A stretch of DNA of 32,490 nucleotides from Acidobacteriota bacterium (GTDB lineage: Bacteria > Acidobacteriota > Vicinamibacteria > Vicinamibacterales > Fen-181), in NCBI GenBank assembly GCA_017883185.1, contig JADGOB010000034.1, forward strand, positions 1 through 32,490, given 5' to 3'. Below the pieces are notes generated by a model. The model was not told the DNA's origin. It was given only the letters and a program-made list of their open reading frames with translations, and ran no database searches. Position 1 is the stretch's first letter. Every line of letters starts with the position of its first letter. Of the stretch, positions 1 to 6,452 are shown in pieces. Made by a program: the position numbers and the translations under genes.

Positions 1-1
1 A

Positions 2-1450
2 ATTCCACCCGACCCCTTTGACGATGCGGGGATGGATGTTGCTGAAGCGTTCATGCGACTCGTGGTTCGCTATTTCGCGGCGACGGCCGACAGCAGCGGC
101 CGGGTCTCCACCCCGCTCACGCCAGGCGAACTCGCGCGCCGGTTCGACGAACCTCTCCCGCAGAACGGAACGTCGATCGAGGCCGTGCTGGCGCGGCTCG
201 AGCACGAGGTGCTCCCCGACTGCAATCGCCTGACCCACCCGCGGTCGATGGGCCACCAGGTCTCAGCGCCTCTGCCGGTCGCCGTCTGGACCGAGGCCTT
301 GACCGCGGCGGTCAACCAGTCGGGCGCCGTGTGGGAGATGTCCCCAGTGGGGACGGCCATCGAGACGCAGGTGATCCGCTGGATGTGCGACCTGGCGGGC
401 CTCGGCCCCGAGGCGGGGGGCACCTTCACCTCAGGCGGAACGGAGGCGACGTTCGCGGGCCTGCTCGCCGCGCGCCAGGCGGCGATCCCTGACGTCTGGA
501 CGCGCGGTGTCGGCGCGAACCCGCCGGTGGTCGTGTGCGGCGAGCACGCGCACTACGGCGTCGCGCGTGCCATCGGTGAGCTGGGCCTTGGCACCGATCG
601 GGCTGTCGCGATTCCCTCGCGCCACTTCAAGATGGATGTCGGCGCGCTCGAGCACGAGCTCGACCGGTTGCGTCGCGATGGCCGGACGGTGATGGCCGTC
701 GTCGCCACGGCCGGCACGACCGCCACCGGGTCGTTCGACGACCTCGAGGCGATCGGCCGGCTGTGCGAGGCGCGAGGCGCGTGGCTGCACGTGGACGGCG
801 CGCACGGGGCGTCGGCGCTGCTGTCGGGCACGCACCGGCACCGGCTTGCGGGCATCCAGTACGCCCGATCGATCGCGTGGGATCCGCACAAGATGATGCT
901 GATGCCGCTCACCGCCAGCGTCGTGCTCGTGCGCCACGAGAGCGATCTCGAGGCGGCCTTCAGTCAGCGGGCGCCATACCTGTTCCACGCGCGCGACGGC
1001 GAGCGCCGCTGGGACCAGGGGTTGCGGAGCTTCACCTGTTCGCGTCGGATCGATGCGTTCAAGGTGTGGGTCGCCCTGCAGCGGCACGGGGCGAACGGCC
1101 TTGGGGCGCTCTACGATCACCTCTGCGCCAACGCCCGCACCATGCACGGGTTGCTGACCGCACGCCCGGACTTCGTCACGATCCACGAGCCTGAGTCGAA
1201 CATTCTCTGCTTCCGCTGGGTCGGGGACGGCACCCTGAACGACGAGCGGCTCGACCCGCTCAACCTTCGCCTGCGCGAGGCGTACAACCGCGCGGGTACG
1301 GGCTGGATCACGACGACGATGCTGGGCGGACGACGGGTGCTCCGGGTGACGCTGATGAACCCGCGCACGACCGCCACTGACCTGGCAGGCACGCTGGACG
1401 ACTTGTCGGAGACCGGCAAACAGCTGCAGGCAGAGCACAACATTGTATGA
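2..1450 (+). CDS. PLP-dependent decarboxylase (group II amino acid decarboxylase family), 5' end cut by window edge
   Basis: Fold-type I PLP enzyme of the glutamate/tyrosine/2,4-diaminobutyrate decarboxylase family, probably a cytosolic amino acid decarboxylase; the substrate cannot be read from the sequence. Counting from the ATG at 32, the Schiff-base lysine is K287 in DPHKMM, the Asp that binds the pyridine nitrogen is D255 in HVDGAHG, and the ring-stacking His is in CGEHAHYG. A phosphate-binding TSGGTEA segment is also present. The reading frame stays open from base 2 (PPDPFDDAG before the first ATG) with no stop and no ribosome site before the ATG at 32, so the true start is probably to the left of the window. 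The stop overlaps the next gene by four bases (ATGA), which suggests co-transcription. Family is certain, specificity is not. Confidence 0.88.
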   Translation: MPPDPFDDAGMDVAEAFMRLVVRYFAATADSSGRVSTPLTPGELARRFDEPLPQNGTSIEAVLARLEHEVLPDCNRLTHPRSMGHQVSAPLPVAVWTEALTAAVNQSGAVWEMSPVGTAIETQVIRWMCDLAGLGPEAGGTFTSGGTEATFAGLLAARQAAIPDVWTRGVGANPPVVVCGEHAHYGVARAIGELGLGTDRAVAIPSRHFKMDVGALEHELDRLRRDGRTVMAVVATAGTTATGSFDDLEAIGRLCEARGAWLHVDGAHGASALLSGTHRHRLAGIQYARSIAWDPHKMMLMPLTASVVLVRHESDLEAAFSQRAPYLFHARDGERRWDQGLRSFTCSRRIDAFKVWVALQRHGANGLGALYDHLCANARTMHGLLTARPDFVTIHEPESNILCFRWVGDGTLNDERLDPLNLRLREAYNRAGTGWITTTMLGGRRVLRVTLMNPRTTATDLAGTLDDLSETGKQLQAEHNIV

Positions 1451-2244
1451 AGACACTCTCTCGCGTCTGTCGACTGGCGGCCGCTGGCCTCGCGCTGCTC
1501 CTCGCGGGTGATCTCGCCGCCGATTCGACGTGGCAGCTGCAATCGAGTGGCACCACCGAGCGCTTCCGCGCCGTCAGCGCCGTGAGCGGGACAGTGGCCT
1601 GGGCCAGCGGCAGCAAGGGCTCGGTGGTCCGCACCGTGGACGGCGGCGCGCACTGGGCCGCGCTGGCCGTGCCGGGATCAGAGGCGCTCGACTTTCGCGA
1701 CATCGAAGCGATCGACGATCAGGTGGCCTACGTCCTCAGCATCGGGCCCGGCGACCGGTCACGCATCTACAAGACGGTCGATGCGGGGAAGAGCTGGACG
1801 CTGCAGTTCACCAACCCGGATCCGAAAGCCTTCTACGATGCGATCGCCCGCACCAGCGACGGCGGACGGACGTGGGCGTTGATCGGCAGCACGCGGCTTC
1901 GAGGTTTCAGGTCTGGCATCGTCTTCGTCCCCGGTTCTGGCGGGCGTCAGTTGATTGCCGTCGGCCCGGCCGGAACGGACCGGTCAGCGGACGGCGGCAG
2001 CACGTGGTCCCTGCTCGGTGAGGTTGGCTTCCACGCGGTGAGCGTGGACCGCGCCGGGAAGTCGGTGTGGGCCGTGGGCGAACAGGGCCGGGTGGGACGG
2101 TTGGTGGGCACTCCCGTCCTTGTCACTCGAGGTGTTCCTGCACGCTTCGCACTTCGAGCAGGCGGGCCGTGCGAGAGCCGGGATGGGCCTGGAATCTCAC
2201 GGTCACGGCCGTCTTGCCGGCCGTCTCGGCCAGAGGGAGACTGA
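1447..2244 (+). CDS. YCF48/HCF136-like beta-propeller protein, shortened and with altered C-terminus
   Basis: Exported BNR-type propeller protein. A hydrophobic signal peptide covers residues 1-25. Propeller repeats follow: VRTVDGGAHW, IYKTVDAGKSW, RTSDGGRTW and RSADGGSTW. The family resembles the photosystem II assembly factor YCF48; in non-phototrophs its role is unknown. Relatives as I recall them run to about 330-350 residues. Here FYDAIA (residues 129-134) is followed directly by RTSDGGRTW, where relatives have roughly 110-120 further residues forming middle blades. The recognisable protein ends near GRVGRLVG (about 2109). The frame then runs on to 2244 through DNA that encodes the end of the gene on the opposite strand, adding an Arg/Pro-rich tail that looks non-native. 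It may be a functional short propeller or a decaying copy. Confidence 0.6.
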   Translation: MKTLSRVCRLAAAGLALLLAGDLAADSTWQLQSSGTTERFRAVSAVSGTVAWASGSKGSVVRTVDGGAHWAALAVPGSEALDFRDIEAIDDQVAYVLSIGPGDRSRIYKTVDAGKSWTLQFTNPDPKAFYDAIARTSDGGRTWALIGSTRLRGFRSGIVFVPGSGGRQLIAVGPAGTDRSADGGSTWSLLGEVGFHAVSVDRAGKSVWAVGEQGRVGRLVGTPVLVTRGVPARFALRAGGPCESRDGPGISRSRPSCRPSRPEGD

Positions 2245-2650
2245 ACCTGACTTCCGACGCCGTGGACTCGTGCGATTCTCGCGTGCAGGTCGCGGCCTTC
2301 CGGCCGTCCACCAGGATGTCGAACGACTCTCGCGACCCTTCCCCATCGGCGAGCACGCAGACGAGCGTCAGGGGGCTGTCGTCGTAGATGCGGAGCGAGT
2401 AGCTGAACCAGGCGGTGGCGCTGCGCCAGTTCCGGTCTCCAGTTTCGCCGAGGATCATGCCCTCGCCTGCCAGCGAGTGGGACGCCTCGTCACGCGCAGC
2501 CGCCACGTTCACCGTGTCGACTACGCGGACACCCTGGACACCGCGTGCTCCCGCGACGCAGAGAAACACCGTTCCGAGGACGACGCCGGTAAGTCGGGCG
2601 AGTCTCATTCGCAAGAAACTACGCCGGTTTGGCGCTCGCGGGAAAGACAT
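2123..2650 (-). CDS. Small exported protein with a GH127-type C-terminal (DUF6805-like) domain
   Basis: 175-residue protein when started at the ATG at 2650. The N-terminus carries a twin-arginine-like motif (NRRSFLRM), then a hydrophobic stretch (LTGVVLGTVFLCVAG), so export is likely. The rest has a start resembling DEASHSLAGEGM, then WRSATAWFSYSLRIYDDSPL, TLVCVLADGEG, FDILVDGRKAA and VTVRFQAHPGS. This pattern matches, from memory, the C-terminal beta-sandwich of GH127 (DUF1680) beta-L-arabinofuranosidases. No catalytic barrel is present, so it is a free-standing accessory, possibly carbohydrate-binding, domain. An in-frame ATG at 2608 would shorten the signal and remove the twin arginines. 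It lies 53 bases after the M24 peptidase and probably shares its transcript. Its stop faces the propeller gene. Confidence 0.62.
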   Translation of the reverse strand: MSFPRAPNRRSFLRMRLARLTGVVLGTVFLCVAGARGVQGVRVVDTVNVAAARDEASHSLAGEGMILGETGDRNWRSATAWFSYSLRIYDDSPLTLVCVLADGEGSRESFDILVDGRKAATCTRESHESTASEVRFSLPLAETAGKTAVTVRFQAHPGSRTARLLEVRSVQEHLE

Positions 2651-2703
2651 TCCATTCCGCCCGACACCGCCGGGAGCCGCGGGTCGAGAGCCGGGAGCCG
2701 TTC

Positions 2704-4023
2704 CTACCGGATGAGATGCAGCGTCGTCTGCCTCTGATCCAGGAACTTCACGCCGTCCTTCGTGAGAACGGCATCCTGCTCGAGCGGGATGCGCACATCC
2801 TGGGTGCCCCACTCGGGCACCGTGGTCGTGACGTTCAGCTCGATCGAGTGCACCGTGTCATCGAAGAACGGGTAGTCGCCGACGCCCGGTACGCCGTTCT
2901 GCATGTCCCACATGCCAATCAGCGTCCCGGCCGCGTGCCCGTGAACGCCCAGCGGATGCGTGTACAGGCTCGGCCTCAGTCCCTCGTCCTTCGCGCGCCC
3001 GAGCGCGGATGCCAGCACCTGATTGCCCGTGCGCCCGGCCTTCATTTCGGCGATCTGAATGTCCTGGAGCCGGTTGCCCTGCGCGAGCGCGTCCTTCAGC
3101 CCTTTCGGCGCATCGGTCTCGCCCTCGCGCAGCACGTAGGCGAGTTGCTGGGTGTCGGTGCAGAGCCTCAGATAGACAATGCCGAAGTCGCAGTGGAGCA
3201 GGTCGCCGCGGTGGATCACCTGGCTGTTCTTGTGCGGGCTGTCTTTCGGACGCTGGATGTCCACCGTCGCGTGGAACCAGTTCGTCATCCCCAGCTGTCT
3301 CGACCGCTCCCGCAGCCACCACGCCACGTCGTCCGTCGTCGTCACGCCAGGCGTGATGACCGCGGACGAGAACGCCTCGGCGATGATGCCGTGCGCGATG
3401 GCGGCGATGTGCGGGTAGGTTTCGAGTTCCTGCTGCGAGCGCCGCTCGAGCCAGCGGACGGCGAGCCGCTCGGCCGACTGCACCCTGGGCGCCAGATCCG
3501 GCGGCAGGGCGGCCATCAGCTTCCTCTTCATGGTGGCGGTCATCCCGTCGCCGTAGTTGAACGTCTCCGACTCGTCGATCCCGATCTTCTTCGGGTTGCG
3601 CTCTTTGATGACCTGCGCGAGCCGGGTCCACTGCTCGATCTTGTCCGGCTCCCAGACGCTCTTGTACAGCTGCCCGATGCCCGATCGGCTGACCGTCATG
3701 CGCTCGACGCCCTCGGCGCCGCGGTCGAAGAACACCAGCATCGATGTTCGGCTGGCGTAAAGACTGTTGAACGGCACGAGCGACGAGAACACCGGGTCCT
3801 CGTTGTTCTCGCGGCAGATGACCAGCCACATGTCGAACCCTTCCTGCCGCATCAGTTCGGGAAGGATGCGATCGAGCCGATTCTCGAGCCACCCGTTGTA
3901 CACCGCCGCCTGTTCGCGGAGCGTGAGGATGGCGCGTTGGCTGGACGGGCCGGCCGAGGCAGAGAGCCCGACCGGTGAGGCGATGGCGAGAAGGACGACG
4001 AGAGCGAGAAGTGCGCGTTTCAT
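2704..4023 (-). CDS. Secreted M24 family metallopeptidase (Xaa-Pro aminopeptidase-like)
   Basis: 439 residues with a cleavable signal peptide (MKRALLALVVLLAIA, cleavage near SASA), so probably periplasmic. The C-terminal half is a pita-bread M24 fold with a complete dinuclear metal site: D279 (HCDFG), D290 (CTDTQQ), a His in HPLGVHGH (about H361), E395 (HSIELN) and E415 (IPLEQDAV). The N-terminal half resembles the creatinase-like domain. Substrates are likely X-Pro peptides, though secreted members may act on other peptides. A GGAG stands nine bases before the ATG. The gene follows the DinB-like gene by 36 bases, and those bases are almost entirely a short tandem repeat. The stop codon sits inside a 12-base sequence repeated at the coxD stop. 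Confidence 0.88.
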   Translation of the reverse strand: MKRALLALVVLLAIASPVGLSASAGPSSQRAILTLREQAAVYNGWLENRLDRILPELMRQEGFDMWLVICRENNEDPVFSSLVPFNSLYASRTSMLVFFDRGAEGVERMTVSRSGIGQLYKSVWEPDKIEQWTRLAQVIKERNPKKIGIDESETFNYGDGMTATMKRKLMAALPPDLAPRVQSAERLAVRWLERRSQQELETYPHIAAIAHGIIAEAFSSAVITPGVTTTDDVAWWLRERSRQLGMTNWFHATVDIQRPKDSPHKNSQVIHRGDLLHCDFGIVYLRLCTDTQQLAYVLREGETDAPKGLKDALAQGNRLQDIQIAEMKAGRTGNQVLASALGRAKDEGLRPSLYTHPLGVHGHAAGTLIGMWDMQNGVPGVGDYPFFDDTVHSIELNVTTTVPEWGTQDVRIPLEQDAVLTKDGVKFLDQRQTTLHLIR

Positions 4024-4034
4024 AGATGATGGCT

Positions 4035-4060
4035 CCAGTGGCCAGTGGCCAGTTGGCCCC
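4035..4060. repeat. Short intergenic tandem repeat (AGTGGCC units)
   Basis: Three near-identical CCAGTGGC/CCAGTTGG units lie between the end of the DinB-like gene and the start of the M24 peptidase gene. The last unit runs into GGCCCCTACC, which resembles the edge of the palindromic repeats near 5.4 kb and 32.4 kb. On the minus strand it lies in the leader just upstream of the peptidase ribosome site. No function is evident. Confidence 0.6.
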
Positions 4061-4533
4061 TACCGTCCGACATGTGCCGGCCCATAGACGCCGGGCACCA
4101 CGATCCCCGCCTGGCGCATCAGCACCGTCATCTGCCCGCGGTGATGCACCTCGTGGGCGATCAGTCCCCACAGGGCCTGGCCGCGCGGCCACGTCTGTCC
4201 GTACATCTCGATTTCAACCGGCAGGTCCGAGTCCTTCCAACTGGCCTTGACCGCCCGTGCGAGCGCCTCGGCGCTCGCGGCGTAGGCGTCGGCGATTACA
4301 GAAGCGCTGGCCGGCTGCGGCGTCTTCTCATCGGCCCCCTCCACCGCGAGGCCGGCGTGCCCGCCCATGTCGCCTAGCGTCTGCACGATGTGCCACGCAA
4401 TCCGGCCCAGGGTCCGCCCTCCGGGCGCCACCACCTGGCCCATGGATGCGTCCGTCAGCGCGCGCATGATCTTGAGGCTGCCTTCGCGCTCGTTCGCCCA
4501 TGCCTTTTCGAAGTCGTCAATCGTTCGAAACAT
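4060..4533 (-). CDS. DinB family protein (putative metal-dependent four-helix-bundle protein)
   Basis: 157 residues, the usual size of DinB/YfiT-type proteins. This helical-bundle superfamily often uses three His to bind a metal ion; some members are bacillithiol or mycothiol transferases, but most have no known reaction. The three candidate ligands are H48 (RIAWHIV), H127 and H131 (AHEVHHRGQM), followed by the typical ending VLMRQAGIVVPGVYG. A strong ribosome site, AAAGGAGG, precedes the ATG by a few bases and fixes the start. There is no signal peptide, so it is cytosolic. It is the first gene of the minus-strand group DinB, M24 peptidase, GH127-type domain protein. Confidence 0.88.
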   Translation of the reverse strand: MFRTIDDFEKAWANEREGSLKIMRALTDASMGQVVAPGGRTLGRIAWHIVQTLGDMGGHAGLAVEGADEKTPQPASASVIADAYAASAEALARAVKASWKDSDLPVEIEMYGQTWPRGQALWGLIAHEVHHRGQMTVLMRQAGIVVPGVYGPAHVGR

Positions 4534-4663
4534 CGGTCCTCCTTTGCTCTGATCGTGCGCCGGATCATCTCGCTCTGCACCGCGAGCGTTTCAACGTCCC
4601 CGAATGCCTGACCCGGTCTCAGGTAGGGTTCGCTTCCAGGAACCCGAAGCTCCAAATGGAGCT

Positions 4664-5156
4664 TCATAGGCGGGGACCTCGTTTTCGTGGCCGACGACTT
4701 TCTGGTCCACCCCCGGGCACCGGAAGCAGCTTCGCAGCCGACTCGAGCGCTTCCACGGCATCCCGTTCGCCCTCCGCCTCGAGCATCGCCCGTCGGCGGG
4801 CAGCGAACTGCGCCTCGCTGGCACGGATGTCCCGGATGCGCTCGAGTAACTCGTCGAAGTAGTCGGGAACGCCAGCCCCTGGCCTAGGGGCGCGTTTCAA
4901 TCGCTCGTCGTCCAGTGTGAAGCCCTTGACGCAGCGCCCTCAGATGCAAGGTGACGTTCTGCGGCCTCATCTGGAAGAGTTCGGCCATCAGGGCCTGACT
5001 GAGCCATAGCGTCTCGTCGGCAAACCGGCACTCCACCCGAGTGCGCCCGTCGTCAGTCTCGTACAGGAGCAACTCGCCTGAGGGCTCAGAGGACTCCGTT
5101 GCGCGGACGAGTCCTTGCTTCGTAATCACGACCTTCGTCAGTTGCTTCCTGGCCAT
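4664..5156 (-). pseudogene. Broken RhuM-family gene (internal deletion and frameshift)
   Basis: Two minus-strand fragments in different frames match the two ends of RhuM proteins, which are found in pathogenicity islands and phage-defence or toxin-like neighbourhoods and have no settled biochemical role. The 5' fragment (from the ATG at 5156) reads SGELLLYETDDGRTRVECRF and DETLWLSQALMAELFQ, the conserved N-terminus. After PQNVTLHLRAL the match ends; this frame stops near 4884. In another frame the C-terminal signature appears at once: VKGFTLDDERLKRAP, then GAGVPDYFDELLERIRDIRA. The middle of the protein, roughly 100-200 residues, is missing. The end after RASE (AQFAARRRAMLEAEGERD) does not match RhuM as I recall it and may be a second rearrangement. 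No function is expected. Confidence 0.75.
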
Positions 5157-5487
5157 CGTAGACTCACAGACTCCGCACGTTCGTCAGGCCGTGCTGCTGG
5201 AGAATCGCTGAGAGACGTGCCGGCGTTACGAACGAGTCTCATGGTGCTCGGCGTCCCCCGGTGTCTTCGTCACCACCCCGAAATGCGCTGTTGGCAGGGG
5301 GCGACTACCCGGCCGGGGTAAGTGTAGCCGAATCCAGCTCCAGAAGGCCCGGGCTGCTGCGCCGGGCGACTGGCCGGTCGCCCCTACGGCGCAACCTCTC
5401 GCAAGTCGCCCGCCGCGCCAGCCCGGTCGACGTCCGCCTCTCTCGTCTGGCCGGTCGCCCCTCGTTCCTCTCCATGCCGCTCCGTGC
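5157..5487. other. Gene-free region with palindromic repeat copies
   Basis: About 330 bases between the RhuM relic and the lipid kinase. No convincing coding frame is seen; the open frames are Arg/Pro/Ser-rich and match nothing I recognise. It holds one full palindromic element (5364-5384) and two partial ones (about 5297-5319 and 5448-5461). The kinase promoter starts at its right end. The RhuM relic beside it suggests a site where DNA has been gained and lost. Confidence 0.55.
5364..5384. repeat. Dispersed palindromic repeat, copy 1
   Basis: Inverted repeat with arms GGGCGAC and GTCGCCC around TGGCCG, followed by CCTACGG. A second copy with the same core and trailing CCTACGG lies at 32396-32416. 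Half copies, such as TGGCCGGTCGCCCCT at 5448-5462, lie nearby. All are intergenic, like REP-type elements. Confidence 0.65.
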
Positions 5488-5502
5488 TACAGTCCTCGAG
5501 CA
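5488..5502 (+). promoter_or_regulatory. Putative -10 box giving a near-leaderless transcript (lipid kinase)
   Basis: TACAGT at 5488-5493, preceded by GTGC, ends eight bases before the ATG at 5502. Transcription would then start at or within about two bases of the start codon. No Shine-Dalgarno sequence is present, which fits leaderless translation. No clear -35 box is seen. A similar arrangement precedes glnS. Confidence 0.35.
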
Positions 5503-6404
5503 TGTCCGCGGCGTTCATCATCAACCCCGTGGCGGGCGGGCGACGGGGAGGACTGCCCGCCGACCAGCGGGTGAAGCTGGTCGAGCAGGCACTCGAGCGT
5601 CACCACCTCGAGGGCCGAGTCGAACTGACCCGCGCGGAAGGACATGGACGGGAACTGGCGCGGCAGGCCGTCGCTGACGGGTGCGATCTCGTCGTCGCGT
5701 GGGGCGGCGACGGAACGATCAACGAGGTGGCGTCGCAACTGATCGGAACCGGCACGACGCTGGGAATCGTGCGGGCGGGCTCGGGGAACGGCTTCGCGCG
5801 GGAGCTCGGGATTCCCATCCGGCCGGGCGAGGCGATCGAAGTCACCCTGGGAGGCCGCGACCTCGTGATCGACGTCGGCGAAATCGGCGGACATTCGTTC
5901 CTCAACGTGGCCGGCATCGGATTCGACGCGGCGATGGCTGCCGAGTTCACGTTCCTCGGCGCCGAGCGTCGCGGGCCCGTCCGCTACGCGCTACAGATCG
6001 CGCGCGCGGCCTTTGCCTACCCGGCGTCGCACTACACGATCGAGGCCGACGGGCACCGGCTCGAGGTCGAGGCGCTCGTGATCGCCATCGCCAACCTCGC
6101 GCAATACGGATCGAACGCCGTCATCGCACCGGGCGCAAGACCCGACGATGGGTTGCTGGATGCGGTGGTGATCGAAGAGCGCGGCGTCCTGGGCCGGGTC
6201 GGCCTGGTCCCCCGTTTCTTCGACCGCACCATCCACAAGGCGCCCGGCGTCATCATTCTCCCGGCGAAACACATCATCGTCCGTTCCGACACCTTGATGG
6301 CCATTCACGTGGACGGCGAACCGCAGCCTGGCGGCCTCGAGATCGAGGCGCGCGTCCGGCCGGCTGCGCTTCGCGTGAGAGTCCCCCAGCGACGCTCTGC
6401 CTGA
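5502..6404 (+). CDS. Diacylglycerol kinase family lipid kinase (YegS/BmrU/DgkB-like)
   Basis: 300-residue member of the DAGK catalytic-domain family, close to the usual length. It probably phosphorylates diacylglycerol, sphingoid or another lipid alcohol at the inner membrane; the substrate is not deducible. The N-terminal nucleotide-binding half has INPVAGG (about residues 7-13), GGDGTINEV (68-76) and GSGNGFARELG. The C-terminal beta-sandwich has LNVAGIGFDAAMA, APGARPDDGLLD and the final MAIHVDGEP. The start at 5502 (SAAFIINPVAGG) is chosen because the family begins right before INP; an upstream GTG at 5484 in the same frame overlaps the proposed -10 box. The next gene starts 48 bases downstream on the same strand. 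Confidence 0.92.
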   Translation: MSAAFIINPVAGGRRGGLPADQRVKLVEQALERHHLEGRVELTRAEGHGRELARQAVADGCDLVVAWGGDGTINEVASQLIGTGTTLGIVRAGSGNGFARELGIPIRPGEAIEVTLGGRDLVIDVGEIGGHSFLNVAGIGFDAAMAAEFTFLGAERRGPVRYALQIARAAFAYPASHYTIEADGHRLEVEALVIAIANLAQYGSNAVIAPGARPDDGLLDAVVIEERGVLGRVGLVPRFFDRTIHKAPGVIILPAKHIIVRSDTLMAIHVDGEPQPGGLEIEARVRPAALRVRVPQRRSA

Positions 6405-6452
6405 AACCGCCAAGATCGGAGAAGACAGATTCCCGTCGTCAAGGAGCCGTTT

